From Pseudomonas graminis (lineage in GTDB: Bacteria > Pseudomonadota > Gammaproteobacteria > Pseudomonadales > Pseudomonadaceae), in assembly GCF_013201545.1 (NCBI RefSeq), contig NZ_CP053746.1, positions 1,078,501-1,142,500 of the forward strand: a stretch of 64,000 nucleotides of DNA, in the 5' to 3' direction. This document shows, piece by piece, positions 49,039-64,000 of this stretch; the stretch's first letter is position 1; the number at the start of each line of letters is the position of its first letter. A program made the translations under genes and the position numbers. The notes under the pieces were generated by a model that ran no database searches, was not told where the DNA came from, and saw nothing but the letters and a program-made list of their open reading frames with translations.

Positions 49039-49863
49039 TTACTTGCGACGACGGACGATCATTTTGTCGGTACGCTTATTACCACGAGTCTTCGCGCCCT
49101 TAGTCGGGAAGCCCCACGGCGATACCGGATGACGACCACCAGAGGTACGACCTTCACCACCACCATGTGGGTGGTCAACCGGGTTCATGGCAACACCACG
49201 AACGGTTGGGCGAACGCCACGCCAGCGTTTGGCACCAGCTTTACCCAGCGAACGCAGGCTGTGCTCGGAGTTCGAGACCTCACCCAGAGTCGCACGGCAT
49301 TCAGCCAGAACTTTACGCATCTCACCGGAGCGAAGACGCAGAGTCACGTAGACACCTTCACGAGCGATCAGCTGTGCAGACGCACCAGCAGAACGAGCGA
49401 TCTGAGCACCTTTACCCGGCTTCAGTTCGATGCCGTGAACGGTGGAACCCACTGGGATGTTACGCAGCTGCAGAGCGTTACCTGGCTTGATTGGAGCCAA
49501 AGCGCCCGCGATCAGCTGGTCGCCAGCACTCACGCCTTTAGGCGCAATGATGTAACGACGCTCGCCGTCTGCGTACAGCAGCAGTGCGATGTGAGCAGTA
49601 CGGTTTGGATCGTATTCAATGCGCTCGACGGTGGCAGAGATGCCATCCTTGTCGTTACGACGGAAATCGACCAGACGATAATGCTGCTTATGACCACCAC
49701 CGATGTGACGAGTAGTGATGCGGCCATTGTTGTTACGACCACCAGTCTTCGATTTTTTCTCGAGCAGCGGTGCGTGAGGAGCGCCTTTATGCAGCTCCTG
49801 GTTGACCACCTTGACCACAAAACGGCGGCCAGGGGAAGTCGGTTTGCATTTAACGATTGCCAT
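49039..49863 (-). CDS. rplB: 50S ribosomal protein L2
   Basis: 274 residues with [40 protein letters not shown] and the catalytic-centre-proximal [20 protein letters not shown], which includes the conserved His near residue 230. It is needed for subunit association and peptidyl transfer. Fourteen bases after rplW. Confidence 0.99.
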   Translation of the reverse strand: MAIVKCKPTSPGRRFVVKVVNQELHKGAPHAPLLEKKSKTGGRNNNGRITTRHIGGGHKQHYRLVDFRRNDKDGISATVERIEYDPNRTAHIALLLYADGERRYIIAPKGVSAGDQLIAGALAPIKPGNALQLRNIPVGSTVHGIELKPGKGAQIARSAGASAQLIAREGVYVTLRLRSGEMRKVLAECRATLGEVSNSEHSLRSLGKAGAKRWRGVRPTVRGVAMNPVDHPHGGGEGRTSGGRHPVSPWGFPTKGAKTRGNKRTDKMIVRRRK

Positions 49864-49877
49864 GATGCACCCCTTCC

Positions 49878-50177
49878 TTACTCAGCACTGCTGCTGAAAT
49901 CGAGATCTTGGCCTGGCTGAAGGGAGATAACCGCCTTCTTCCAGTCATTACGCTTGCCCAGACCGCGAGCAGTGCGCTTGGTCTTACCCATGACATTCAG
50001 GGTAGTGACACGCTCTACTTTCACGCTGAACAGGCTTTCGACGGCCTTCTTGATTTCCAGCTTGGTTGCATCAGTAGCAACCTTGAAAACGAACTGACCT
50101 TTTTTGTCTGCCAGAACCGTAGCCTTCTCGGAAACGTGCGGGCCAAGCAGAACTTTAAATACGCGTTCCTGGTTCAT
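49878..50177 (-). CDS. rplW: 50S ribosomal protein L23
   Basis: 99 residues, [20 protein letters not shown] and [20 protein letters not shown]. It docks trigger factor and SRP at the tunnel exit. Starts inside the rplD stop (ATGA), so it is coupled to L4. Confidence 0.98.
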   Translation of the reverse strand: MNQERVFKVLLGPHVSEKATVLADKKGQFVFKVATDATKLEIKKAVESLFSVKVERVTTLNVMGKTKRTARGLGKRNDWKKAVISLQPGQDLDFSSSAE

Positions 50178-50776
50178 CCCAGCAGCTCCTCGAATTTCTT
50201 CACGGCCGACACAGTGATTAACACCTTGTCGTATGCGATCAGACTAACTGGATCGGAACCTTGAACATCACGCACGTCAACGTGCGGCAGGTTACGAGCA
50301 GCCAGGTACAGGTTCTGATCAACAGCGTCCGACACGATCAACACGTCGGTCAGGCTCATGTCGTTCAGTTTGCCCAGCAGATCTTTGGTTTTCGGCGATT
50401 CAACAGCGAAATCCTGAACCACGACCAGACGATCAGTACGAACCAGCTCAGCAAGGATGGAGCGCAGTGCAGCGCGGTACATCTTCTTGTTGAGCTTCTG
50501 AGAGTGATCCTGAGGGCGTGCTGCGAAAGTGGTACCGCCGCCGCGCCAGATCGGGCTACGGATAGTACCGGCACGAGCACGACCAGTACCCTTTTGACGC
50601 CAAGGGCGTTTACCGCCACCGGATACGTCAGAACGGGTCTTTTGCTGCTTGCTGCCCTGACGACCGCCAGCCATGTAGGCCACGACTGCCTGGTGAACCA
50701 GCGTCTCGTTGAATTCGCCGCCAAATGTCAGTTCGGAAACTTCGATCGCTTGAGCGTCATTTACATTTAATTGCAT
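50174..50776 (-). CDS. rplD: 50S ribosomal protein L4
   Basis: 200 residues, [20 protein letters not shown], the tunnel loop [20 protein letters not shown] and [20 protein letters not shown]. In E. coli L4 also represses the S10 operon. Twelve bases after rplC. Confidence 0.98.
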   Translation of the reverse strand: MQLNVNDAQAIEVSELTFGGEFNETLVHQAVVAYMAGGRQGSKQQKTRSDVSGGGKRPWRQKGTGRARAGTIRSPIWRGGGTTFAARPQDHSQKLNKKMYRAALRSILAELVRTDRLVVVQDFAVESPKTKDLLGKLNDMSLTDVLIVSDAVDQNLYLAARNLPHVDVRDVQGSDPVSLIAYDKVLITVSAVKKFEELLG

Positions 50777-50788
50777 GTCAGCTTCCCC

Positions 50789-51424
50789 TTAACCGCGAGC
50801 CTTGGCTGCTGGACGTACAACCACATTGCCGCCAGTAGCGCCAGGAACAGCACCCTTGACCAACAACAGATTGCGTTCAGCGTCCACGCGCACTACTTCC
50901 AGGGACTGCACGGTCACGCGCTCAGCGCCCATATGACCGGACATTTTTTTGCCCTTGAATACACGACCAGGAGTCTGGCACTGGCCGATAGAGCCCGGGA
51001 CGCGGTGGGACACGGAGTTACCGTGAGTATTATCTTGACCACGGAAATTGTGGCGCTTGATAGTACCTTGGAAGCCTTTACCCTTGGACTGACCGGTAAC
51101 ATCTACCATCTGGCCAGCAGCAAAGATTTCTGCATTGATCAGGTCGCCAGCCTTGTATTCGCCTTCTTCAAGACGGAATTCCAAGACGGTACGACCAGCG
51201 GCAACGTTCGCTTTAGCGAAGTGACCTGCCTGAGCAGCAGTCACACGGGAAGCACGACGCACGCCGACAGTGACTTGCACTGCACGATAGCCATCGACTT
51301 CTTCGGTTTTGAACTGGGTGACGCGATTCGGCTCGATCTCAATGACCGTGACCGGAATGGAGACACCTTCTTCGGTGAAAATACGGGTCATACCGCATTT
51401 ACGACCGACTACACCAATAGTCAT
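50789..51424 (-). CDS. rplC: 50S ribosomal protein L3
   Basis: 211 residues from [20 protein letters not shown]. The signature reads [20 protein letters not shown], with the central extension [20 protein letters not shown] reaching to the peptidyl-transferase centre. A Gln in that region is the site methylated by PrmB. The frame to 51457 adds 11 unlike residues and is rejected. Confidence 0.98.
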   Translation of the reverse strand: MTIGVVGRKCGMTRIFTEEGVSIPVTVIEIEPNRVTQFKTEEVDGYRAVQVTVGVRRASRVTAAQAGHFAKANVAAGRTVLEFRLEEGEYKAGDLINAEIFAAGQMVDVTGQSKGKGFQGTIKRHNFRGQDNTHGNSVSHRVPGSIGQCQTPGRVFKGKKMSGHMGAERVTVQSLEVVRVDAERNLLLVKGAVPGATGGNVVVRPAAKARG

Positions 51425-51505
51425 GTTGTAAACCTCATGAGTGTACGGGGCTTTCACCCGCTATGGCCGCCCATTTCAGAGCGTTACACGACTAAGACCC
51501 GAGTC

Positions 51506-51817
51506 TTAGCCGAGGCTGATCTGTACTTCCACACCTGCCGCAAGATCAAGCTTCATCAGCGCGTCAACGGTTTTATCCGTTGGCTGGACGATGTCCAGAA
51601 CACGCTTATGAGTACGGATCTCATACTGGTCGCGCGCGTCTTTGTTGACGTGCGGAGAAACCAGAACAGTGAACCGCTCTTTACGGGTAGGGAGTGGAAT
51701 CGGACCACGCACTTGAGCACCAGTACGTTTCGCGGTTTCCACGATTTCCTGGGTGGATTGGTCGATCAGGCGATGGTCAAAAGCCTTCAACCTGATACGG
51801 ATTTGCTGATTTTGCAT
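51506..51817 (-). CDS. rpsJ: 30S ribosomal protein S10 (NusE)
   Basis: 103 residues, [20 protein letters not shown] and the RNA-binding loop [20 protein letters not shown]. Besides its place in the 30S head it pairs with NusB (8291-8791) in rRNA antitermination. First gene of the S10 operon with its own promoter about 60-90 bases upstream. Confidence 0.98.
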
Positions 51818-51878
51818 TGGATTTCAGACTCCAGGCTACTTCCCACCGAGCGCAATACGCCCGTTTAAAGGAGGCGCA

Positions 51879-51907
51879 ATTCTATAGACGAGCTAACAGA
51901 GTGTCAA
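51879..51907 (-). promoter_or_regulatory. S10 operon promoter
   Basis: On the minus strand TTGACA (51907-51902), 17 bases, TAGAAT (51884-51879): a perfect -35 and a five-of-six -10. A start near 51872 leaves a leader of about 55 bases, shorter than the roughly 170-base L4-responsive leader of E. coli. The -35 lies just past the tuf terminator. Confidence 0.88.
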
Positions 51908-51912
51908 CCCAA

Positions 51913-51943
51913 TAAAAAAGCCCCCGCAAGCGGGGGCTCTTTT
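51913..51943 (-). terminator. Terminator of the str operon after tuf
   Basis: On the minus strand AGCCCCCGC-TT-GCGGGGGCT followed by TTTTTTATT. It lies 12 bases after the tuf stop and just before the S10 promoter, so the str and S10 operons are separate units. Confidence 0.95.
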
Positions 51944-51955
51944 GAAGATCATCGC

Positions 51956-53149
<1,194 letters not shown>

Positions 53150-53180
53150 GACAAATAACTCCTAGCCTAAAGGCGCTGAA

Positions 53181-55286
53181 TCAGCCTTGTTTTTTGGTTA
53201 CAGTTTCGACGATGTGCGACGGAGCTGTATTGTATTTTTTGAATTCCATAGAGTAGCTTGCGCGACCCTGGGACATGGAGCGAACGTCGGTCGCATAACC
53301 GAACATCTCACCCAACGGAACCTCGGCACGAATTACTTTACCGGAGACCGTATCTTCCATACCCAGAATCATGCCGCGACGACGGTTAAGGTCGCCCATG
53401 ACATCACCCATATAGTCTTCAGGCGTAACAACCTCTACAGCCATGATCGGCTCAAGCAACTCACCGCCGCCCTTTTGGGCCAGTTGCTTGGTCGCCATGG
53501 ATGCAGCCACCTTAAACGCCATCTCGTTCGAGTCGACGTCGTGGTAAGAACCATCAAACACGGTAGCCTTCAGGCCGATCAGCGGATAGCCGGCAACAAC
53601 GCCGTTCTTCATCTGCTCTTCAATGCCCTTTTGGATAGCCGGGATGTATTCCTTAGGAACCACACCACCCACTACTTCGTTCACGAATTGCAGACCTTCC
53701 TGACCTTCGTCAGCAGGTGCAAAACGGATCCAGCAGTGGCCGAACTGACCACGACCGCCGGACTGGCGAACGAACTTGCCTTCGATTTCACAGTTCTTCG
53801 TGATGCGCTCACGATACGAAACCTGAGGCTTACCGATGTTGGCTTCGACGTTGAACTCACGGCGCATCCGGTCAACCAGGATGTCCAGGTGCAGCTCGCC
53901 CATGCCAGAGATGATCGTTTGACCAGTCTCTTCATCAGTTTTGACGCGGAAAGAAGGGTCTTCCTGAGCAAGCTTGCCCAGTGCGATACCCATTTTTTCC
54001 TGGTCATCCTTGGTTTTAGGCTCAACGGCAACCGAGATAACCGGCTCCGGGAAGTCCATACGAACCAGGATGATTGGCTTGTCAGCGTTGCACAAGGTCT
54101 CACCGGTGGTGACGTCCTTCATGCCGATCAGGGCCGCGATGTCGCCAGCGCGCACTTCCTTGATCTCTTCGCGAGCGTTTGCGTGCATTTGCACCATACG
54201 ACCCACGCGCTCTTTCTTGCCCTTGACCGAGTTGATCACGCCGTCGCCGGATGCCAACACGCCCGAGTAAACACGGACGAACGTCAAGGTACCCACGAAT
54301 GGGTCAGTAGCGATCTTGAACGCCAGAGCCGAGAACGGCTCGTTGTCGTCCGCATGACGCTCCATTTCTTCTTCCTCGTTATCAGGATTGGAACCCTTGA
54401 TAGCAGGAATGTCGACTGGAGCCGGCAGGTAGTCGATCACAGCGTCGAGAACCAGGGGAACACCCTTGTTCTTGAAGGAAGAACCGCATACAGCAAGGAC
54501 GATCTCACCAGCAATAGTGCGCTGACGCAGAGCAGCCTTGATTTCCTCGTTGGTGAGCTCTTCACCCTCAAGGTACTTGTTCATCAGTTCTTCGTTGGCT
54601 TCGGCAGCAGCCTCGACCATGTTGCTGCGCCATTCGTTAGCCAGTTCCTGCAATTCAGCAGGGATAGGCTTGCGAACTGGGACCATGCCCTTGTCAGCAT
54701 CGTTCCAGTAGACCGCTTCCATGGACATCAGATCGATCTGACCCTGGAAGTTGTCTTCAGCACCGATAGCCAACTGAATCGGCACCGGGGTGTGACCCAG
54801 ACGCTGCTTGATCTGAGCGATTACGCGCAGAAAGTTTGCGCCAGCACGGTCCATTTTGTTCACGTAAACGATACGTGGAACACCGTACTTGTTGGCCTGA
54901 CGCCATACGGTTTCGGACTGAGGTTCTACGCCCGAGGTACCACAGAAAACCACGACCGCACCGTCGAGTACACGCAGGGAACGTTCAACTTCAATGGTGA
55001 AGTCTACGTGGCCCGGAGTGTCAATCACGTTGAAGCGATACTGGTCTTTGTGCTGCTTCTCGGAACCCTGCCAAAAGGCAGTAATAGCAGCAGAAGTAAT
55101 GGTAATACCACGCTCCTGCTCCTGAACCATCCAGTCGGTGGTCGCGGCGCCATCATGCACCTCGCCCATCTTGTGGCTTTTACCGGTGTAAAAAAGGACG
55201 CGCTCGGTGGTGGTGGTTTTACCAGCATCCACATGAGCAACGATACCAATGTTACGGTAACGGTTGATCGGTGTAGTACGAGCCAT
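53181..55286 (-). CDS. fusA: Translation elongation factor G
   Basis: 701 residues. G1 [20 protein letters not shown] (14 on), switch [39 protein letters not shown], then domains II-V with [20 protein letters not shown] and the tip [21 protein letters not shown] end ([20 protein letters not shown]). Drives translocation and ribosome recycling. As the copy in the str operon it is fusA1; many pseudomonads also have a second EF-G. Confidence 0.98.
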   Translation of the reverse strand: MARTTPINRYRNIGIVAHVDAGKTTTTERVLFYTGKSHKMGEVHDGAATTDWMVQEQERGITITSAAITAFWQGSEKQHKDQYRFNVIDTPGHVDFTIEVERSLRVLDGAVVVFCGTSGVEPQSETVWRQANKYGVPRIVYVNKMDRAGANFLRVIAQIKQRLGHTPVPIQLAIGAEDNFQGQIDLMSMEAVYWNDADKGMVPVRKPIPAELQELANEWRSNMVEAAAEANEELMNKYLEGEELTNEEIKAALRQRTIAGEIVLAVCGSSFKNKGVPLVLDAVIDYLPAPVDIPAIKGSNPDNEEEEMERHADDNEPFSALAFKIATDPFVGTLTFVRVYSGVLASGDGVINSVKGKKERVGRMVQMHANAREEIKEVRAGDIAALIGMKDVTTGETLCNADKPIILVRMDFPEPVISVAVEPKTKDDQEKMGIALGKLAQEDPSFRVKTDEETGQTIISGMGELHLDILVDRMRREFNVEANIGKPQVSYRERITKNCEIEGKFVRQSGGRGQFGHCWIRFAPADEGQEGLQFVNEVVGGVVPKEYIPAIQKGIEEQMKNGVVAGYPLIGLKATVFDGSYHDVDSNEMAFKVAASMATKQLAQKGGGELLEPIMAVEVVTPEDYMGDVMGDLNRRRGMILGMEDTVSGKVIRAEVPLGEMFGYATDVRSMSQGRASYSMEFKKYNTAPSHIVETVTKKQG

Positions 55287-55316
55287 AAAGCCCTCGCAAA
55301 ATTAGTGACGCTGAAA

Positions 55317-55903
<587 letters not shown>

Positions 55904-56275
55904 CTACTTAGGCTTCTTGGTACCGTACTTCGAACGACCCTGGTTACGACCTTTGACACCGGAGGTATCCAGCGAACCGCGAACGGTGTGGTAACGAACA
56001 CCTGGCAAGTCTTTTACACGGCCGCCGCGAATCAGTACGACGCTGTGCTCTTGCAGGTTGTGGCCTTCACCGCCGATGTACGAGGAAACCTCGAAACCGT
56101 TGGTCAGACGCACACGGCAGACTTTACGCAATGCCGAGTTAGGTTTTTTCGGCGTAGTTGTGTACACGCGAGTGCACACGCCACGACGCTGCGGGCAGTT
56201 CTGCAGCGCAGGCACGTCGGATTTCTCGACGATACGCTTACGCGGCTGACGTACCAGCTGGTTGATAGTTGCCAT
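55904..56275 (-). CDS. rpsL: 30S ribosomal protein S12
   Basis: 123 residues. [20 protein letters not shown], then [20 protein letters not shown] and [20 protein letters not shown]. Both lysines linked to streptomycin resistance when changed (in PKKPNS and GRVKDLP) are wild type. The conserved Asp after the second lysine is present for methylthiolation by RimO. First gene of the str operon. Confidence 0.98.
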   Translation of the reverse strand: MATINQLVRQPRKRIVEKSDVPALQNCPQRRGVCTRVYTTTPKKPNSALRKVCRVRLTNGFEVSSYIGGEGHNLQEHSVVLIRGGRVKDLPGVRYHTVRGSLDTSGVKGRNQGRSKYGTKKPK

Positions 56276-56329
56276 CTACTAGCTCCACTGTTGTCTTGCG
56301 ACGCTATTGTCTTACAAGAAAAGCAAAAT

Positions 56330-56349
56330 GGCAGGACATACGTCCCGCC
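56330..56349 (-). promoter_or_regulatory. Hairpin with T-rich tail in the rpsL leader, possible attenuator
   Basis: On the minus strand GGCGGGAC-GTAT-GTCCTGCC (seven Watson-Crick pairs and one G-T), followed by ATTTTGCTTTTCTTG. It lies about 10 bases after the predicted transcription start and 55 before the rpsL ATG. Shape and place suit attenuation or antitermination of the str operon. Confidence 0.5.
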
Positions 56350-56366
56350 AGATTTAGGGGTACAAG

Positions 56367-56395
56367 AGTCTAAAGAGGATCCTGCCCCCAGTCAA
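56367..56395 (-). promoter_or_regulatory. str operon promoter
   Basis: On the minus strand TTGACT (56395-56390), 17 bases, TAGACT (56372-56367). Five and four of six consensus bases at ideal spacing. It lies in the 202-base gap between rpoC and rpsL. No clear rpoC terminator hairpin is seen in the rest of the gap, so some rpoBC read-through into rpsL is possible. Confidence 0.8.
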
Positions 56396-56477
56396 GGCAA
56401 AGCCCCGATGTCCACAGTCACCGCCAACCCATCAAAACCGGGTGTGACCAATGACAATGAAAACCGGGGCCTTACTC

Positions 56478-59400
56478 TCAATTACTGCTTGAGTTCAACG
56501 CTTCGGTCAGCGCGGCTTCAACTTCGCTCGCACTTACACGCATTGGCTTGTCGGCTTCACGACGACGCTTGCGCTCGCTGTGATATGCCAGACCGGTACC
56601 TGCTGGGATCAGACGACCCACGACCACGTTTTCTTTCAGGCCGCGCAGATAATCGCGCTTGCCGGTAACCGCCGCCTCGGTCAGTACGCGAGTGGTCTCC
56701 TGGAAGGAGGCTGCCGAGATGAACGATTCGGTGGACAGCGAGGCCTTGGTGATACCAAGCAACACACGAGTAAATTTCGAAACAAATTTCTCGTCGGCCG
56801 CCAGGCGCTCGTTTTCAACCAGTACGTGCGTCAACTCCATCTGATCACCCTTGATGAAGCTCGAGTCGCCCGACTCAGCAATCTCGACTTTACGCAGCAT
56901 CTGACGAAGGATCGTCTCGATGTGCTTGTCGTTGATCTTCACGCCTTGCAGACGGTAAACGTCTTGAATCTCGTTGACGATGTATTTCGCCAGAGCGCTG
57001 ACACCCAGCAGACGCAGGATATCGTGCGGATCGCTAGGACCGTCGGAGATAACCTCACCACGGCTTACCTGCTCACCTTCGAAGACGTTGAGGTGACGCC
57101 ACTTTGGAATCAGCTCTTCGTACGGATCGGTACCATCGTTTGGCGTGATAACCAGACGGCGCTTGCCTTTGGTCTCTTTACCGAACGCGATCGTACCGCT
57201 GACCTCAGCCAGGATCGATGCTTCCTTAGGGCGACGCGCTTCGAACAAGTCGGCAACACGCGGCAGACCACCGGTGATGTCACGGGTCTTGGACGTCTCT
57301 TGCGGGATACGGGCGATAACGTCACCGACACCCACTTGCACACCATCCGCAACACCGACGAGGGCGTTAGCGGGCAGGAAGTATTGAGCAGGTACGTCAG
57401 TACCTGGCAGCAACAGATCCTTGCCATCCACACCAACCATCTTGACCGCAGGACGAATATCCTTGCCTGCTGCAGGACGATCCTTGGCATCCAGTACTTC
57501 GATGTTGGTCAGACCGGTCAATTCATCGGTCTGGCGCTTGATCGTAATACCTTCCTCCATGCCCACGTAGGTCACGGTACCTTTCATCTCGGTGACGATT
57601 GGGTGAGTGTGCGGATCCCACTTGGCCACGATGGACCCTGCGTCGACCTTGTCACCTTCCTTCACCAGAATCACAGCACCATACGGCAGCTTGTAACGCT
57701 CGCGCTCACGCCCGAATTCGTCGGCAATTGCCAGCTCACCGGAACGCGAAACCGCGACCAGGTGGCCATCAAGGCGCTCAACGTGCTTCAGGTTGTGCAG
57801 ACGAACGATACCGCCGTTCTTAACCTGAACACTGTCCGCAGCAGAAGTACGGCTTGCCGCACCACCGATGTGGAATGTACGCATCGTCAGCTGGGTACCC
57901 GGCTCACCGATCGACTGCGCAGCGATAACGCCGACAGCTTCACCGATGTTCACCTGGTGACCGCGAGCCAGATCACGGCCGTAGCACTTGGCGCAGATAC
58001 CGAAACGCGTTTCACAGCTGATCGGAGAGCGTACGATCACTTCGTCGATGCTGTTCAGCTCGATGAATTCAACCCACTTCTCGTCAACCAGCGTGCCGCC
58101 TGGAACGATGACGTCTTCAGTGCCAGGCTTGAATACGTCACGGGCGATCACTCGACCCAATACGCGCTCGCCCAACGGCTCGACAACATCACCACCTTCA
58201 ATGTGCGGTGTCATGACCAGACCGTGCTCGGTACCGCAGTCAACCTCGGTAACGACCAGATCTTGTGCAACGTCTACCAGACGACGAGTCAGGTAACCGG
58301 AGTTCGCGGTTTTCAACGCGGTATCCGCAAGACCCTTACGAGCACCGTGAGTCGAGATGAAGTACTGAAGTACGCTCAGACCTTCACGGAAGTTCGCAGT
58401 GATCGGCGTCTCGATGATCGAGCCATCCGGCTTGGCCATCAGACCACGCATACCTGCCAGCTGACGAATCTGTGCAGCGGAACCCCGCGCACCAGAGTCG
58501 GCCATCATGTACATCGAGTTGAAGGATTCCTGATCAACGGTCTCACCGTGACGGTCGACAACCTTCTCTTTCGAGAGGTTCGACATCATCGCTTTCGAGA
58601 CTTCGTCGTTGGCCTTGGACCAGAGGTCGATCACCTTGTTGTACTTCTCGCCCTGGGTAACCAGGCCTGAGGCGTACTGACTTTCGATCTCTTTCACTTC
58701 ATCGGTCGCTGCGTCGATGATGCGAGCTTTTTCATCAGGGATAACGAAGTCGTTAACGCCGATGGAAACACCCGAGATCGTCGAGTAAGCAAAACCGGTG
58801 TACATCAACTGGTCAGCGAAGATAACGGTCTCTTTCAGGCCAACCACGCGATAGCACTGGTTGATCAGCTTGGAGATCGCCTTCTTCTTCATCGGCTGGT
58901 TGACGACGTCGTATGACAGGCCGGCCGGAACCACCTGAAACAGCAACGCACGGCCAACGGTTGTGTCGACGATACGAGTGTTCTTGACGCTGCCACCGTC
59001 ACGATCATTGACAGTTTCGTTGATGCGCACTTTTACTTTCGCATGCAGTGCGGCTTCGCCAGCACGGAACACACGGTCAACTTCCTGCAGATCCGCAAAC
59101 ACACGACCTTCGCCTTTGGCGTTGATCGCTTCACGGGTCATGTAGTACAGACCCAATACAACGTCCTGCGAAGGAACGATGATTGGTTCACCGTTAGCCG
59201 GGGACAGAATGTTGTTTGTCGACATCATCAGCGCACGGGCTTCGAGCTGAGCTTCCAGCGTCAGCGGCACGTGAACGGCCATCTGGTCACCGTCGAAGTC
59301 GGCGTTGTATGCCGCACAGACCAGCGGGTGCAGCTGGATCGCTTTACCTTCGATGAGAACCGGCTCAAACGCCTGAATGCCCAGACGGTGAAGCGTCGGC

Positions 59401-60677
59401 GCACGGTTCAGAAGCACTGGGTGTTCGCGAATCACTTCGGCGAGAACGTCCCAGACTTCTGGCAGCTCGCGCTCAACCATTTTCTTGGCAGCTTTGATGG
59501 TGGTTGCGAGACCACGCATTTCGAGCTTGCCGAAAATGAACGGCTTGAACAGCTCCAGTGCCATCTTCTTCGGCAGACCGCACTGGTGCAGACGCAGGGT
59601 CGGACCTACGGTAATTACCGAACGGCCAGAGTAGTCAACACGCTTACCGAGCAAGTTCTGACGGAAACGGCCCTGCTTACCCTTAATCATGTCAGCCAGG
59701 GACTTCAGAGGACGCTTGTTCGAACCAGTGATGGCACGACCGCGACGACCGTTATCGAGCAGCGCATCGACAGCTTCCTGCAGCATGCGCTTTTCGTTAC
59801 GCACGATGATGTCAGGAGCAGACAGATCAAGGAGGCGCTTCAAACGGTTGTTACGGTTGATCACCCGACGATAGAGATCGTTGAGGTCAGAGGTCGCAAA
59901 ACGACCACCGTCCAGTGGAACCAGTGGACGCAGGTCTGGCGGCAGAACCGGCAGAACGGTCAACACCATCCACTCTGGAAGGTTGCCGGAACCCTGGAAG
60001 GCTTCCATCAGCTTCAGGCGCTTGGACAGCTTCTTGATTTTGGTTTCGGAGTTGGTTTGCGGAATCTCTTCGCGCAGACGGCCAATCTCGTGTTCCAGAT
60101 CAATAGCGTGCAGCAGCTCACGGACAGCCTCGGCACCCATACGGGCGTCGAAGTCATCACCGAACTCTTCGAGGGCTTCGAAGTACTGCTCGTCGTTCAG
60201 CAGTTGCCCTTTTTCGAGCGTGGTCATGCCCGGATCGATAACGACATAGCTCTCGAAGTAGAGAACGCGTTCGATATCACGCAGGGTCATGTCCATCAGC
60301 AAGCCGATACGGGACGGCAGCGACTTCAGGAACCAGATGTGAGCGACCGGCGATGCCAGTTCGATGTGAGCCATGCGCTCACGACGGACTTTGGCCAGTG
60401 CGACTTCAACGCCACACTTCTCGCAGATGACGCCACGATGCTTCAAGCGCTTGTACTTACCGCACAGGCACTCGTAATCCTTGACCGGGCCAAAGATTTT
60501 GGCGCAGAACAGGCCGTCACGCTCTGGTTTGAACGTACGGTAGTTGATGGTTTCCGGTTTTTTAACTTCACCGAACGACCACGAACGGATCATCTCAGGC
60601 GATGCCAATCCGATACGGATGGCGTCGAACTCTTCGACTTGACCCTGGTTTTTCAGCAAATTCAGTAGGTCTTTCAA
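56478..60677 (-). CDS. rpoC: RNA polymerase beta-prime subunit
   Basis: 1399 residues. The N-terminal zinc site has [20 protein letters not shown] (near 70-88); the catalytic Mg loop is [20 protein letters not shown] (near 460); the bridge helix/trigger loop region and a second zinc site are seen in [20 protein letters not shown]. Jaw and C-terminal parts end [14 protein letters not shown]. The start is TTG (60675-60677) with AGGAGG seven bases upstream, as in other pseudomonads. Lies 63 bases after rpoB. Confidence 0.99.
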   Translation of the reverse strand: MKDLLNLLKNQGQVEEFDAIRIGLASPEMIRSWSFGEVKKPETINYRTFKPERDGLFCAKIFGPVKDYECLCGKYKRLKHRGVICEKCGVEVALAKVRRERMAHIELASPVAHIWFLKSLPSRIGLLMDMTLRDIERVLYFESYVVIDPGMTTLEKGQLLNDEQYFEALEEFGDDFDARMGAEAVRELLHAIDLEHEIGRLREEIPQTNSETKIKKLSKRLKLMEAFQGSGNLPEWMVLTVLPVLPPDLRPLVPLDGGRFATSDLNDLYRRVINRNNRLKRLLDLSAPDIIVRNEKRMLQEAVDALLDNGRRGRAITGSNKRPLKSLADMIKGKQGRFRQNLLGKRVDYSGRSVITVGPTLRLHQCGLPKKMALELFKPFIFGKLEMRGLATTIKAAKKMVERELPEVWDVLAEVIREHPVLLNRAPTLHRLGIQAFEPVLIEGKAIQLHPLVCAAYNADFDGDQMAVHVPLTLEAQLEARALMMSTNNILSPANGEPIIVPSQDVVLGLYYMTREAINAKGEGRVFADLQEVDRVFRAGEAALHAKVKVRINETVNDRDGGSVKNTRIVDTTVGRALLFQVVPAGLSYDVVNQPMKKKAISKLINQCYRVVGLKETVIFADQLMYTGFAYSTISGVSIGVNDFVIPDEKARIIDAATDEVKEIESQYASGLVTQGEKYNKVIDLWSKANDEVSKAMMSNLSKEKVVDRHGETVDQESFNSMYMMADSGARGSAAQIRQLAGMRGLMAKPDGSIIETPITANFREGLSVLQYFISTHGARKGLADTALKTANSGYLTRRLVDVAQDLVVTEVDCGTEHGLVMTPHIEGGDVVEPLGERVLGRVIARDVFKPGTEDVIVPGGTLVDEKWVEFIELNSIDEVIVRSPISCETRFGICAKCYGRDLARGHQVNIGEAVGVIAAQSIGEPGTQLTMRTFHIGGAASRTSAADSVQVKNGGIVRLHNLKHVERLDGHLVAVSRSGELAIADEFGRERERYKLPYGAVILVKEGDKVDAGSIVAKWDPHTHPIVTEMKGTVTYVGMEEGITIKRQTDELTGLTNIEVLDAKDRPAAGKDIRPAVKMVGVDGKDLLLPGTDVPAQYFLPANALVGVADGVQVGVGDVIARIPQETSKTRDITGGLPRVADLFEARRPKEASILAEVSGTIAFGKETKGKRRLVITPNDGTDPYEELIPKWRHLNVFEGEQVSRGEVISDGPSDPHDILRLLGVSALAKYIVNEIQDVYRLQGVKINDKHIETILRQMLRKVEIAESGDSSFIKGDQMELTHVLVENERLAADEKFVSKFTRVLLGITKASLSTESFISAASFQETTRVLTEAAVTGKRDYLRGLKENVVVGRLIPAGTGLAYHSERKRRREADKPMRVSASEVEAALTEALNSSSN

Positions 60678-60740
60678 GGCCTTTCCTCCTGGCGGAGCAG
60701 AGGGCAGTCATACCGACCCACCCTCGATTCGCGTCACGTG

Positions 60741-64000
<3,260 letters not shown>

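Noticed and set aside
55904..56275. Possible streptomycin-resistance change in rpsL, and rifampicin-resistance change in rpoB
   Set aside because: The key lysines of S12 and the Asp, His and Ser positions of the RpoB rifampicin region are wild type.
59043..60668. A 541-codon plus-strand frame opposite rpoC (and similar frames opposite tuf, rpoA-rpsD-rpsM and secY)
   Set aside because: Same reason: antisense to conserved genes, no ribosome site or family resemblance, and several unrelated r-protein genes are covered by a single frame.

Overview
The window is chromosomal DNA from a Pseudomonas. The r-protein sequences, the REP repeats built on a GTGGGAGCGAGCTTGCTCGCGAA-like core, and a gene order that follows the P. 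aeruginosa ispA-dxs / rib / oprG and ssb-uvrA-rplQ blocks point to the P. fluorescens / P. syringae side of the genus. That placement is inference from memory, not a search. Most of the window is conserved housekeeping DNA. The accessory-looking content is the REP elements, the BtuB/BtuF pair, an orphan periplasmic binding protein, and a small YdeP-type oxidoreductase / TetR / DUF1348 cluster. I found no phage, insertion sequence, CRISPR array, tRNA or rRNA.

Layout. 1-2121: end of ispA, then dxs (isoprenoid precursors). 2122-5202: two REPINs, then a BtuB-like TonB receptor converging on a BtuF-like binding protein. 5246-12843: a long minus-strand run, nrdR-ribD-ribE-ribBA-ribH-nusB-thiL-pgpA-(binding protein)-ribA, which holds the full riboflavin pathway split over two clusters. 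13018-15099: YbaY-type lipoprotein, methyltransferase and YbbN-type thioredoxin. 15283-18965: a small hypothetical gene and a divergent four-gene zinc-linked operon (ZrgA-like protein, ABC ATPase, permease, DUF3299) with a Zur-like site over its promoter. 19243-21818: OprG/OmpW porin with an Anr/FNR-type site, then two sugar-nucleotide epimerase-like genes. 22010-28528: Lhr helicase converging on a large MscS-family channel. 28748-32267: YdeP-family molybdopterin oxidoreductase, TetR regulator and DUF1348 protein. 32359-37855: ssb, a YajR-type MFS transporter, uvrA and a bacterioferritin-family protein lacking the usual haem ligand.

38108-64000, all minus strand, is the transcription/translation supercluster, read here in transcription order: rpoB (5' end outside the window), rpoC, rpsL, rpsG, fusA, tuf, then rpsJ-rplCDWB-rpsS-rplV-rpsC-rplP-rpmC-rpsQ-rplNXE-rpsNH-rplFR-rpsE-rpmD-rplO-secY-rpmJ-rpsMKD-rpoA-rplQ. 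Good sigma70-like promoters are visible before rpsL, rpsJ and rpsM. Factor-independent terminators follow tuf, rpmJ and rplQ.

The most interesting non-coding signals are: a 214-bp structured gap between rpsN and rpsH, the largest in the r-protein cluster; a hairpin plus T-rich tract in the rpsL leader; a perfect 19-bp inverted repeat upstream of the ferritin gene; a perfect 14-bp palindrome in a tetR promoter that may give a leaderless mRNA; the Zur-like and Anr-like promoter sites; and REP elements of two sequence families. I see no convincing wholly new multi-gene system.
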